Positions 34,376-43,794 of a DNA stretch of 64,000 nucleotides are shown here, piece by piece. Positions within the stretch are counted from its first letter, which is position 1. Every line of letters begins with the position of its first letter. The notes beneath the pieces are model-generated. The model saw nothing but the letters and a program-made list of their open reading frames with translations. It did not search any database and was not told the DNA's origin. This DNA is from Schlesneria sphaerica. Its GTDB lineage: Bacteria; Planctomycetota; Planctomycetia; Planctomycetales; Planctomycetaceae. A program made the translations under genes and the position numbers. The stretch is taken from contig NZ_CP172346.1 of the NCBI RefSeq assembly GCF_044336245.1, positions 4,340,001 to 4,404,000 on the forward strand. The letters are read 5' to 3'.

Positions 34376-35197
34376 CTACGATCGCAGTCCGGCGGAAGAC
34401 ATCAGCTTCCGAGTTTCTCGATACGCTTCTTCCACCCACGCTTCGATCTGATCGGGCTCGGGGCTGTATTCGAGTTCGATCGAGACCGCGCCATCGATTT
34501 TGAGCTTCGCAATTTCTTTGAGGTAGGGCTCAAACTGAACGACACCGCGACCGGGAGGGAGGTCTCCATGCACTTTGCCGTCGCAGTCAGAGATGTGGAC
34601 ATGAATCGCTTTGCCGGCAAGCTTTCCGATGTCTGTTGAGGGAACATTCGCCAGGACAAGGTGCGAGATATCGATGTTGGCTCGCACCGCATCATGATCC
34701 ACATCGTCAATGAAACGGACCATGTTGTCGATGTTGTTGAGAAGCGAGAGTGGGAACGGTTCGAGTTCCAAGGCGATTTTCAGGCCGAGTTCCGCTGCGT
34801 AATCACCCAGGCGCTGGCAGTTCTCGACTGCGAAACCCCATTGCTCTTCTGCCGGAATGACTTCGCGATTCCAGATGTACTCGCCCAGAACCAGCAACAC
34901 GTTGCTTGCGGAGAATTCGTAAGCGAGATCAAGGTACTTCGCCACGCGGTCAACGTGAAACCGCTGCACACTTGGATTGAAATCGATAAGCCCGGTTGCG
35001 ACGCAGCAGATCGAGACGATCGGCAAGCCGTGACGATCGCACTCGCGTCGGATCAGTTGACGTTCCCGCACATCGATGTCGAGCGGATCGGCGAAGATAT
35101 CGATCGTATCAAAGCCCAGCTTTTTGGTTTGTTCAATTCCCCAGGCGGTTTCACGTCCCGCCTGAGCCCACGCTGAGTTGATCAGTCCAAGCTTCAT
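34376..35197 (-). CDS. Sugar phosphate isomerase/epimerase-like TIM-barrel protein
   Basis: A 273-residue xylose-isomerase-like barrel (AP endonuclease 2 family). Barrel strands and likely metal ligands are visible: LGLKIALELEPFP (Glu), ANIDISHLVLANVP (Asp, His), AIHVHISDCDGKVHGDLPPGRGVVQF and DGAVSIELEYSP (Glu). Planctomycetes carry many such cytoplasmic enzymes near carbohydrate genes. Substrate unknown. Confidence 0.83.
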   Translation of the reverse strand: MKLGLINSAWAQAGRETAWGIEQTKKLGFDTIDIFADPLDIDVRERQLIRRECDRHGLPIVSICCVATGLIDFNPSVQRFHVDRVAKYLDLAYEFSASNVLLVLGEYIWNREVIPAEEQWGFAVENCQRLGDYAAELGLKIALELEPFPLSLLNNIDNMVRFIDDVDHDAVRANIDISHLVLANVPSTDIGKLAGKAIHVHISDCDGKVHGDLPPGRGVVQFEPYLKEIAKLKIDGAVSIELEYSPEPDQIEAWVEEAYRETRKLMSSAGLRS

Positions 35198-35238
35198 TGC
35201 TGCATTTCTCTGGTTCTAACGTCCGACGGAGTGTCGGA

Positions 35239-38200
35239 TTATTTTTTGTTGCGGAAGAGTTTGTCGAGGCCATTTTTCACGGCGTCGTCGAGTTTGTCGC
35301 CAACCTTATCCTGAATCAATCCTTCCAATGCGGAATTGCCGAATTGCTTCGTCAGATTCCCCAGAACACGCGAATCCAGTTGAGGACGCGTCAGTGTCCC
35401 ATTGATTGGAATCTGAACGGACTGTCCTTTCAGGCCCGCAAAAATCTTGTTGTCGCCCAGCCATTCATCCCGGATTGCGATCTCGGCAACAAGTTGAATT
35501 GTCTCATCGGTCCCGACCGAGCCCCTCGTCTTAACCGAGACGTTCTTTACCATGAAGGTCATGCCTTCGTGGTAAACTCGCCCCTGTTCCAACTTGAACG
35601 GAATCTGCTGTTCTGGCATCTGCAACCAGACCCGTTCCTTACTCAGTTCCCCTGCCTGACGACGCAGCAGAAGAGCCTGGATCTGGTCGATGGCTCCCAC
35701 AATCTGAAGTGCCAATGGACCCGGACGGACCTGAGCTGTGTGCACGGCGAGGGACCCCGCAATGCTGCCGGTAGCCGGATCAAGCAGCGGCAAGGAAGCT
35801 CCGGCCACATCCAGTGAAAGCTTTCCTTCGACTTCTGCGCTGTCTGCCAGAGTTGGAACGACGAACTTCAACCATCCATGGCACAACTCAGGTGACAGCC
35901 GAATCTGATCGATCACCTTTTCCTTCGGCAGGGTGAGCAGCATCGGATTCGTTTCGAGGTGTACCGTGGGGGTAAGATGCAGCTTGCCTTCGTTGACCAC
36001 CAGATCGAGTGGAGCGAATTGGCAGATGCCCTGTTCCATTTTCATGGAAACGTCACCGGGGCCGGCGACGATTCCATAGACGTTGGCCGTTGACCATCCC
36101 ACACCCGCCTGAGCGGTCAGGTCTGACAAGCTACTTGTACCGGGCAACGGTGCAGGTCCCGCAGCGTTCGAACCGGGGCGAAACGAAACTGTCGAGGCTT
36201 TCGTCTTGCCTGGAGGTGTTGTTGCCGGGGGGGGCGACGCGCTGGCGAGCGATCCTTTGATGGAGAAGGGACGACGGTCCTTGCCAGTGAGCTGGATGTT
36301 TTTACCGAGTTGCTCACCAAATCGTCTCACCAAGCGTTCCCAGTCATAGCCCAGTTCGCCGCTCAGATCGATCGACTGTGTGGTCAGGCATGCGTCTAAC
36401 TTGCCGTTCGCACTGACAGAAACTCCATCGACATCAAGGGTTGACGATTCGAGAACCAACTTGTCAGCAGCGACATTGTAGGTGCCTCGAGCCGCCGCTT
36501 TGAGCTGAGGTTCTTTCCAGAGTGCGACCCATGCGGGGGGGCCACCTGGTGGAGTGCTCAATCCTGCGACGACCAGCTTGTCGATTTGCGTAACGAGGTT
36601 GGCGGTGATGGCACCCTCGTTCTGCTGGAGATCGGCTTTACCACTCAGCGAACCAATCAAGTAGTACTCAGGATTCTCCAGTGCGAGATTTTTCCAGTGA
36701 GTGATCTGTTTCAAGTCTGCTTGATAGGTCGCTGTTCCTACCAGGCGAGTCAGTCCCTGCGGGCCGAGGGCACAATCCAGGCCATCAATTTCCACCGACA
36801 GCGAACTTCCAGCCAGCGACGTTTTTGGTGAGGTCCATCTCTGGGAAGCCACGGCCCATTGACCCGCTGTGGCCAGTTTCAGTTCGGGCTCTTGAATGAC
36901 CCAGTCGGGGCCCGCCGCCTCGAACTTCTGCATCCCGAGTGTGAGACGACTCACATCGATCTTTTCGGGGGTGGCAGCAACCGTCGTTTGCAGGTCGAGC
37001 GTTCCCGCCAGCTTCCAGTCATCAACAGCGACGAATGGCCGCAGGCGGTTTTGCCAGCTCGCCAGATTTCCCTTAACTGATGCAGTCGCATCATAACTCG
37101 GAGACTTTGAAGTCAGGTCCACTGGTTTTTTGAGCCGTGCGTCGAATGCATCAGAACCACTCGTCAGATGCACTTCACCTTTGTCGATTCGTGTTAACCC
37201 GGATTCGGGGCTTGCCAAGCCGTCGGCGACGACAGAAAGCTCGAGGTGATTTTCCCGCCAAACCTGATCCTTCGAGACGGCGAAGACGAAATTGTCGAGC
37301 AGGATGCGGGAAGATAGCCCGACGTGATTTTCATCCGTGCGGCGCAGTTCACCGTCAATCGACATTTCACCCGCCATCTGCTGGATGCCAAGGTCGACAA
37401 ACTGCTCCAGGTTCTCAAGCAGCCGCGTCAGGTCGCCCGTCGCTGTAAAGCGAGCATCTTCCAGGGTTCCGCTTCCCTTCACTTGAAGGAAGTCGGACTT
37501 GCACTCCAACAGGTCCACAACGACAGCTTCACTTTTCCGGTGAGCATTCATCTTCACAATAAGAGGTTTGTTCCAGGGGATCGTCTGTCCTTGATTGACC
37601 GCTGTCAGGCCTACGATGCCAGCCGCGCCTGACCAATGGCGAACACCATCGGAATCTGCCCCGACGAGCTCAATTTTGACATCGCCCCCTGTGATCTCGA
37701 TGCCATCGCGAATTCGCAGTGTCTGCGGCAGCATCGCCGCCAATTTCTTGAGGTTGACATTGCCGGCGATGTGGTAATCTTCGTCACTCAGCAGAGACTG
37801 AACGAGTTCGATTGAGGATTTGTGAGAACTGCCTTCAAGTGGGATATCACCCGTCGCGGAGAATTCTCCGACATCGGCGACAAGTTTCAAATTGTTCATT
37901 GCCAGTCGGCCCTGCATCGTTGCAGCTCGGCCGGAGAGTTCGAGCCGGTCAAGTGCCAGGCGATCCTGCTGCAATGCCTGGATCCCGGCGACAATCAGCT
38001 TCTCAATCGAGACTGTTCCATTCCAGTCAAAATCGTATCCATTGGAATTGGGCGAGAGCTTGATTGAAGCATCTGCGTTCAGCTCACCGCCGACTTGCGC
38101 ACCCGGTAGGAAGCGAGCAATTCCCGGAGCCAGTCGGGCCGTGTTCCATTGCGATGCGCGGAGCACCGCCGTTTTTACTGCCGAAGTTTCCTGAACACTG

Positions 38201-38922
38201 GAGTCCGTCGTGAGGGAGGGACTGCCGTAATGGGCAATCAGCCAGTCGGTGATGTCCGATTCGTGTGGGGGTGCCTTGGCGAGGGTTGCCGTGGGAATTC
38301 CGATCGACAGGTCGACCTCGTCCACTGCACCTTGTCGGGTCACGGCACGTACGCTGATCTGGTCGAATGTTGATTGCTGGTTCGAATCTTTGTTCTCAAG
38401 GACGATTCGTGCGTTCTCAATTTCGACTGTGATATCGGGGGCAGGTGTGGTGGATGTTGTGCTCTCACCGCTGGTGAATTGAGCGAGTTGGTCTTCGATA
38501 TTTGAACCTTCGTTCCGTAGGGAAACGTGAACGACCGGATCCTGGATGGTAAGTGTTCCCAGATCGCTGGAATTCGTTGCCAACTGCCAGAGGGTGTTGG
38601 ACGTTGAAATCTGCTGGGCCACCACCAATGGCTGCCCCTGTTCGTCGTCGACCTTCAGGTCCTTGATGACAACTGGCGAGAACCACCCTAGCGAGATTCC
38701 ACCAAAGGTGATCTGCCCCTGAAATCCAGGTGTAAAGGCCTTGGGAACACCTTTTCCCAGGACGGTCGTCGCAATGATCGACGGGGCAAACCAGACAACG
38801 GCGCAGAGCAGCAGCAGCATGCAGCCGCCGATTTTCAGCCACGGGTTCCGTTTTCGGCGGGGTGCTCGCGTCGGCGTATGATCAACGTGGGGCAAAGGGG
38901 CCGGTGCCGTGTGTTCATCCAT
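35239..38922 (-). CDS. Large AsmA-like membrane-anchored protein
   Basis: A 1227-residue protein with a proline-rich cytoplasmic N-terminus, one membrane helix at ~30-52 (IGGCMLLLLCAVVWFAP) and a very long beta-rich periplasmic part. Text such as GQITFGGISLGWFSPVVIKDL, GTLTIQDPVVHVSLRN, and the C-terminal QIPINGTLTRPQLDSRVLGNLTK resembles AsmA/TamB/YhdP repeats, which build long grooves that may carry lipid between membranes. The C-terminus (ALEGLIQDKVGDKLDDAVKNGLDKLF) is helical. Family membership is by resemblance, not by a clear single motif. It lies 41 bases upstream of the isomerase-like gene on the same strand. Confidence 0.72.
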   Translation of the reverse strand: MDEHTAPAPLPHVDHTPTRAPRRKRNPWLKIGGCMLLLLCAVVWFAPSIIATTVLGKGVPKAFTPGFQGQITFGGISLGWFSPVVIKDLKVDDEQGQPLVVAQQISTSNTLWQLATNSSDLGTLTIQDPVVHVSLRNEGSNIEDQLAQFTSGESTTSTTPAPDITVEIENARIVLENKDSNQQSTFDQISVRAVTRQGAVDEVDLSIGIPTATLAKAPPHESDITDWLIAHYGSPSLTTDSSVQETSAVKTAVLRASQWNTARLAPGIARFLPGAQVGGELNADASIKLSPNSNGYDFDWNGTVSIEKLIVAGIQALQQDRLALDRLELSGRAATMQGRLAMNNLKLVADVGEFSATGDIPLEGSSHKSSIELVQSLLSDEDYHIAGNVNLKKLAAMLPQTLRIRDGIEITGGDVKIELVGADSDGVRHWSGAAGIVGLTAVNQGQTIPWNKPLIVKMNAHRKSEAVVVDLLECKSDFLQVKGSGTLEDARFTATGDLTRLLENLEQFVDLGIQQMAGEMSIDGELRRTDENHVGLSSRILLDNFVFAVSKDQVWRENHLELSVVADGLASPESGLTRIDKGEVHLTSGSDAFDARLKKPVDLTSKSPSYDATASVKGNLASWQNRLRPFVAVDDWKLAGTLDLQTTVAATPEKIDVSRLTLGMQKFEAAGPDWVIQEPELKLATAGQWAVASQRWTSPKTSLAGSSLSVEIDGLDCALGPQGLTRLVGTATYQADLKQITHWKNLALENPEYYLIGSLSGKADLQQNEGAITANLVTQIDKLVVAGLSTPPGGPPAWVALWKEPQLKAAARGTYNVAADKLVLESSTLDVDGVSVSANGKLDACLTTQSIDLSGELGYDWERLVRRFGEQLGKNIQLTGKDRRPFSIKGSLASASPPPATTPPGKTKASTVSFRPGSNAAGPAPLPGTSSLSDLTAQAGVGWSTANVYGIVAGPGDVSMKMEQGICQFAPLDLVVNEGKLHLTPTVHLETNPMLLTLPKEKVIDQIRLSPELCHGWLKFVVPTLADSAEVEGKLSLDVAGASLPLLDPATGSIAGSLAVHTAQVRPGPLALQIVGAIDQIQALLLRRQAGELSKERVWLQMPEQQIPFKLEQGRVYHEGMTFMVKNVSVKTRGSVGTDETIQLVAEIAIRDEWLGDNKIFAGLKGQSVQIPINGTLTRPQLDSRVLGNLTKQFGNSALEGLIQDKVGDKLDDAVKNGLDKLFRNKK

Positions 38923-39046
38923 GATTCACGACCAGTAGCTAGAAGGAATGAGACAAGTTGCTGGCGGAATCATATTTTATTTTTTGCGATCAGGTCGACA
39001 TCAGTATTTCCAGACGCACGAATCTCATTTCCGTGAGATCTCGGTC

Positions 39047-39075
39047 TTGTCGTAGAATCGAGTCGCTCCTATAAC
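39047..39075 (+). promoter_or_regulatory. Sigma-70 promoter for the candidate RNA gene
   Basis: TTGTCG (39047-39052) and TATAAC (39070-39075) with an ideal 17-base spacer. It predicts a start near 39082. Confidence 0.6.
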
Positions 39076-39081
39076 CCCTTC

Positions 39082-39270
39082 GTTCGGTGGACATCATACG
39101 ATTCCGTCGGAGGTGCCAAACCTTTTGCGAGGGTTTGAATCGATTCAACAGTGAGTGCTAGACACTACTGGATTCCACCCTATTCGCCTGCGACTCCACC
39201 GTCGCAATCCCGATGTCGCACCGAACAGATTGAAGCCGCGATGTTCTTTTGATCATCGCGGCTTCTTTTC
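39082..39270 (+). ncRNA. Candidate structured non-coding RNA, possibly 6S-like
   Basis: A transcript of about 190 bases is bounded by a good promoter and an intrinsic terminator and has no plausible coding frame. Its ends pair: GTTCGGTG (39082-39089) with CACCGAAC (39219-39226), then ACATC (39091-39095) with GATGT (39212-39216), then GATT (39100-39103) with AATC (39206-39209). After a loosely paired centre, GCGAGGGT (39127-39134) pairs with ACCC (39177-39180) and TCGC (39184-39187) across a TAT bulge. GAATC (39137-39141) pairs with GATTC (39171-39175). CAGT/ACTG and AGTG/CACT close a tip with loop CTAGA (39149-39170). A long rod with an internal open region and this length is characteristic of 6S RNA. 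The structure is seen; the 6S identity is inference. Confidence 0.55.
39232..39270 (+). terminator. Intrinsic terminator of the candidate RNA gene
   Basis: GAAGCCGCGATG (39232-39243) and CATCGCGGCTTC (39254-39265) form a perfect 12-base-pair stem with a 10-base loop, followed by TTTTC. No protein gene lies upstream on this strand. Confidence 0.85.
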
Positions 39271-39678
39271 ATCGCTCCCAGAATCCCCTCGCTTCACCGC
39301 CTTCGCGGACACCGGCCGAGAAGGGTGGGGCAGAGGAAGCCCGCAGTCAACCAGGACGAAACATCCTGATTAGGGGTTGAAGCTGTGAGAGCTGACGTGT
39401 GGAGCGAGGTTTTTCATTCACAGAGTCAGGTCTTTACCTGCTGTGAATGCCAGCCGAAATTTCAATGTCAGCCTGACCGCTAGCTGGGTTCTGCTGAAGG
39501 GCCCGAGGCCGCCGTTCTGTTCCGAAAGGCCCTATTTCGTCACGCGGTCAAAGTGGACTTGTCGAGAAGTCTTAGTGTCCCGTGCGAAACATTTCTCATT
39601 ACCTGGTGTCGTGACCGAATGTCGGCAGTTGCCCGAAACTGTTGGTCGACTCCCCTCGATGCGCAACTTCGGTCACCG

Positions 39679-40158
39679 CTATTCGTCGCTTGACGATTCT
39701 CCATCGGTATCGGGTTTGGCTGATTTCTTACGACTGGCTCGTTTCAACGGGGATGGTTTCTCTCGTTCGGCTGCGGCCGCTCGTGCGTCAAAGATCTTGC
39801 GAACTGATTCCAGCAGCACTTCCATGGGGAAAGGCTTGCGCAAGTAGTCCGCCACACCCAGCATCTCTGCATAGGCTTTGTGTCGGCCCCCTTCGTTGGC
39901 AGTGATCATGATCACTGCCGGGGGAGCCGTTAGAGTCTTGAGGAATTCGAGGACAGGGAAACCTCCCATTCGTGGCATCATCATATCCGTGATGACGAGG
40001 TCAGGGTTGAGAGATTCGATCTGTCGCTGACCTTCGATTCCGTTCGGCGCGAGAAAAACACGATATCCATTTCCCGTGAGGACTCCGTGCAGCATCGACG
40101 CAATCTCACGATCGTCATCGATAATCAGAATCGTTTTCTCTGTCGGTTCAGCGGGCAT
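39679..40158 (-). CDS. Stand-alone response regulator receiver protein
   Basis: A 159-residue protein. Residues ~8-125 are a receiver domain: ILIIDDDREIA, phospho-acceptor Asp58 in LVITDMMMPRMGG, Thr in VIMITANEGG, and Lys in YLRKPFPME. No output domain follows. Instead there is a ~30-residue charged tail (KRASRKKSAKPDTDGESSSDE). It is divergent from the hybrid histidine kinase 450 bases away, which is a plausible phosphodonor (inference). Confidence 0.9.
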   Translation of the reverse strand: MPAEPTEKTILIIDDDREIASMLHGVLTGNGYRVFLAPNGIEGQRQIESLNPDLVITDMMMPRMGGFPVLEFLKTLTAPPAVIMITANEGGRHKAYAEMLGVADYLRKPFPMEVLLESVRKIFDARAAAAEREKPSPLKRASRKKSAKPDTDGESSSDE

Positions 40159-40607
40159 TCGATCAACCTCGGCCGGGAGGAAATAACATCAGCGGGGTAC
40201 TCAACATCCTAATGCGAGACCCGCGGCAGTCACAAGCCGAGTTAAAGTGTCCGGCTCGTTGCCGTCTGAGCGAACGGCGGGAGTGTCAGGTTACCATGGC
40301 CCAAGCGGAACGTGAATCAAGAGGACAAATGTCTTCACGTCATTGGGTGTATCCTGGTCCGTGATGGCAGTCGGACTTGATTCACTTGAGTAGACTGGTG
40401 AGAAACGAGTTTGCGGATTTGCAGATTGCGGCGTACAGAGGGCGGACAGATACGTTGGAGAGGTCACAATGCTGAAGGTGCAGAGCTGACAAGAAACCGG
40501 GGGAGTTCGATTTTGCGCGTGGCAATCGAATCCAGTCATTGGCCTATTCGGTTCCAGCTCTCGCAGCTTGAGTGTTCTTCGGTGAAATGACGGGCAAGAT
40601 TGAGGTG
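40159..40607. other. 449-base divergent intergenic region
   Basis: Between the receiver gene (minus) and the hybrid kinase gene (plus). It should hold both promoters; none was identified with confidence, and no gene is seen. Confidence 0.35.
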
Positions 40608-43391
40608 ATGATTGTGGCTTCAGAGCTGACACAGCATTCTGCGGAATCGCTCTATCACTCCCTGGTGGAAAGTTTGCCCCTTTGTATTTTCCAGAAGGAC
40701 AGGCAATTTCGGATTCTGTTCGTGAACCAGCGGATGTGCGATGCGCTGGGGGTGACACTGCCTCAGATACAGGGAAAGAACGATTTTGAGGTCTTTCCTG
40801 CTGACCTGGCCGAGAAGTATCGCAGCGACGACATGCACGTCATAGAGACCGGGGAATTGCTGGAGGCCGTGGAAGAAATCTCCGCCAGCGACGGAAAGCG
40901 AATTCACATCCAGGTACTGAAAGCCCCCATTCGTGATAGCCAGGGTGCAATCGTCGGCGTCCAGGGGATGTTCTGGGACATCACGGATCGACAGGCAACG
41001 GAAAACCAGCTCATTGAAGCTCATGGGTTTCTCGACTCGATCGTTGACAATGTCCCCATCATGCTGTTTGTCAAAGAGGCGGAAGAGCTGCGATTTGTAA
41101 AATTCAATCGCGCCAGTGAAGAACTCGTCGGCCTGTCTCGTGAAGATGTTCTGGGGAAATGTGACTTCGATCTTTTCCCGAAGGAACTGGCGGAATTCTT
41201 CACTCAAAAGGATCGTGCCGTATTGGCCAACGGCGTCATGGTCGAAATTCCCGAAGAGACTCTGGATACGCCAAATCACGGGCGGCGGATTCTGCGTACG
41301 AAAAAGATTCCGGTCATGGACTCAGAGGGGAAACCTCGCTTCCTGTTGGGGATTTCCGAAGATGTCACTGAGAAGAGACTCACGGAACTCGCCTTGAAAG
41401 AAGCCAAAGAGGCGGCCGAATCCGCGAGCCGTGCCAAAAGTGATTTTCTGGCCAATATGAGCCACGAGATTCGCACTCCGATGAATGCCGTCCTGGGCAT
41501 GACCGAGCTGCTGATGGATACCCCGCTGGATCGAACGCAGCGCGAGTACGTCAAGATGGTTCACGAATCAGGGGAAGCTCTCCTGGGACTCATCAATGAC
41601 ATTCTCGATTTCTCAAAGATCGAGTCTGGCAAGTTCAACCTGGATCGTACCGAGTTCGCTCTGCGTGAGCTGCTGGGCGATACGATGAAGACCCTCGCCG
41701 TTCGTGCGTCGCACAAAGATCTGGAACTCGCGGTCCATGTTGCAAGCGACGTCCCATGCGTTCTGGTCGGTGACCCCGGTCGACTGCGGCAAATCGTCAT
41801 GAACCTGGTGGGAAATGCGGTCAAGTTCACCGAGAAAGGAGAAGTGATTCTTGACGTCAGTTGCCAGTCCCACATCGAAGGAAAAGTTGAACTGTTGTTT
41901 CTGGTTCGCGATACGGGAATCGGAATCTCCCGAGATCAGATGGACCGCATCTTTCAGGCATTTGAGCAGGCCGATACCTCGACGACGCGCCGCTACGGAG
42001 GAACCGGGCTGGGGCTGACAATCACCTCACGTCTGGTTGATTTAATGGGGGGATCGATCTGGGTCGAAAGCAACCCAGGGCAAGGAAGCACATTCTACTT
42101 CACCACTCAATTTGATGTCGGGGTCGAAACGGCGGGAAGTCATATCGGGCTGGCGGTGGCTCAGCTTGAAGGACTTCGTGTTCTTGTCGTGGATGACAAC
42201 GCGACAAACCGGCTAATTCTCACCGAGATTCTGGAAAACCACAAACTGGAGCCACAATCAGCCGGTAACGCAGCGCAGGCGATCGAGATGCTGCTCTCCG
42301 CTCAAGAGTCGGGTGAGCCATTTTCATTGCTGCTGACAGATGTCAATATGCCTGATATCGACGGGTTTACTCTCGTTGATCACGTCCGCAAGAATGAAGT
42401 GTTGCGGGATCTGGCGGTCATCGTGCTCACTTCCGGCGACCGCCTCGGCGACCGGGATCGGTGTCAAAAGCTGAATGTGGTCTCGCATTTGCGAAAGCCG
42501 ATCAAGCAATCCGAACTCGTACAATCGATTGCGATGGCGCTCGGAACTGTCCGGCCTGAAAATGATCAACCGGTCCGCACGCACGCGGCGCCCTCCGCAG
42601 TTCGACCTTTGCGTATTCTGCTGGCGGAAGATTCATACCCGAACCAGGTACTTGCCTGTGGACTTCTTCGGAAACGGGGCCACATCGTTTCGGTCGCGAA
42701 TCATGGTGAAGAAGCGATTGATATTCTGCAGTCGGAAGGATTCGATCTGGTTCTGATGGATGTCCAGATGCCCGTCATGGACGGACTGGAGGCGACGCGC
42801 GTGATTCGCAAGCTTGAAGGTCGCGAGAAGTTGCATCCTCTCAACCGGAATCCGCTGATTGTCGTTGCCATGACCGCCCACGCGATGAAGGGGGATCGCG
42901 AACGCTGTCTCGAGAGCGGCATGGACGATTACCTTTCCAAGCCGATTCGGACCCACGAACTCGACGAGATTCTCTCGAGGAATTTTTCGGATGATGATGA
43001 GGCGAAAACCGATGCGAACATCACAACCCTCATCGACTGGTCCGAGGCGCTTTCCGCTGTTGATGGGGATTGCGAGCTGCTGAAGGTCGTAGCCGGTGCT
43101 CTTCTGGAGGAGGTCGATTCGCTGAAACTGCGACTGGCCGCTGCGCTGGCCTCCGGTGATGCAACCTCTGTACAGCAATTGGGACATACGCTGAAGGGGG
43201 CTGTGGGGGCAATTGGTGCGCAGGGCTGTCGCTGTCTGGCAGAACGGCTGGAATCTCTGGGTAAGCAGGGCGAGATTGAAATGGCGCACATCTGCTTTGT
43301 CGAGTTTGAGCGAGAGCTTGGCAGAGTGTGTGAACTTTTGCAGGGGTTTGTTCAAGGAGACTTTCAACCGGAAAGTGCCATCGGAAAGTGA
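40608..43391 (+). CDS. Hybrid sensor histidine kinase (PAS-PAS-HK-REC-REC-HPt)
   Basis: About 927 residues from the ATG at 40608; the frame is open to 40572, and a GTG at 40614 is also well placed behind GAGG. Two PAS domains (LVESLPLCIFQKDRQFRILF and IVDNVPIMLFVKEAEELRFV) are followed by a dimerisation helix with His286 in NMSHEIRTPMNAVLGM. The ATPase has DTGIGISRDQMDRIF and YGGTGLGLTI. Two receivers start near 523 (VLVVDDNATN, LLTDVNMPDIDG) and 668 (ILLAEDSYPNQV, LVLMDVQMPVMDG). A C-terminal HPt domain has His in QQLGHTLKGAVGAIGA (~858). No membrane segment is seen, so the sensor is cytoplasmic. The layout supports a complete multi-step phosphorelay. Confidence 0.95.
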   Translation: MIVASELTQHSAESLYHSLVESLPLCIFQKDRQFRILFVNQRMCDALGVTLPQIQGKNDFEVFPADLAEKYRSDDMHVIETGELLEAVEEISASDGKRIHIQVLKAPIRDSQGAIVGVQGMFWDITDRQATENQLIEAHGFLDSIVDNVPIMLFVKEAEELRFVKFNRASEELVGLSREDVLGKCDFDLFPKELAEFFTQKDRAVLANGVMVEIPEETLDTPNHGRRILRTKKIPVMDSEGKPRFLLGISEDVTEKRLTELALKEAKEAAESASRAKSDFLANMSHEIRTPMNAVLGMTELLMDTPLDRTQREYVKMVHESGEALLGLINDILDFSKIESGKFNLDRTEFALRELLGDTMKTLAVRASHKDLELAVHVASDVPCVLVGDPGRLRQIVMNLVGNAVKFTEKGEVILDVSCQSHIEGKVELLFLVRDTGIGISRDQMDRIFQAFEQADTSTTRRYGGTGLGLTITSRLVDLMGGSIWVESNPGQGSTFYFTTQFDVGVETAGSHIGLAVAQLEGLRVLVVDDNATNRLILTEILENHKLEPQSAGNAAQAIEMLLSAQESGEPFSLLLTDVNMPDIDGFTLVDHVRKNEVLRDLAVIVLTSGDRLGDRDRCQKLNVVSHLRKPIKQSELVQSIAMALGTVRPENDQPVRTHAAPSAVRPLRILLAEDSYPNQVLACGLLRKRGHIVSVANHGEEAIDILQSEGFDLVLMDVQMPVMDGLEATRVIRKLEGREKLHPLNRNPLIVVAMTAHAMKGDRERCLESGMDDYLSKPIRTHELDEILSRNFSDDDEAKTDANITTLIDWSEALSAVDGDCELLKVVAGALLEEVDSLKLRLAAALASGDATSVQQLGHTLKGAVGAIGAQGCRCLAERLESLGKQGEIEMAHICFVEFERELGRVCELLQGFVQGDFQPESAIGK

Positions 43392-43794
43392 ACGTATGGT
43401 GATTGTTCTGTATGAAAGTTCCGGTTTTTGGTCGATGGAACAGGTTTGCCGGTTGAATTAGACGGGGAAATTCACTGATCTGTCGTAAATGTTCTTGTAA
43501 CCCCACTGAACATGCGGTGTAAACTGGCTAAACATGGGAGAGTCGGTTGATAGAACTGTTCGGGCAGGACACAATCGCGAAAGGGTGCTGGCTTTGATTG
43601 CGACTGTCTTGTTTGCCACCGGCCAGCATCAAAGCAGGAACGCCGTGCATCGGGTGAGCGCATTCCATCCTGGATGACATGACGCGTGAGGGAAGTATCT
43701 CATGCGAATAAGGCGGCAATCGCGGGCACTGGCAGATGTGCGCCGCTCAGTCCAAACTCCTGTGCTTGGACAACGGATGGAGGAGATCTGAAGA
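43392..43794. other. 403-base intergenic region
   Basis: Between the hybrid kinase and the FHA gene. No gene, terminator or promoter was recognised with confidence; the GGAGGAGA ribosome site of the FHA gene is at its end. Confidence 0.35.

Larger units (their letters stand above)
38923..39678. other. 756-base intergenic region containing a candidate structured RNA
   Basis: Contains the promoter, structured transcript and terminator described at 39047-39270. The remaining part (39271-39678) shows only antisense or unsupported frames and nothing recognisable. Confidence 0.6.
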
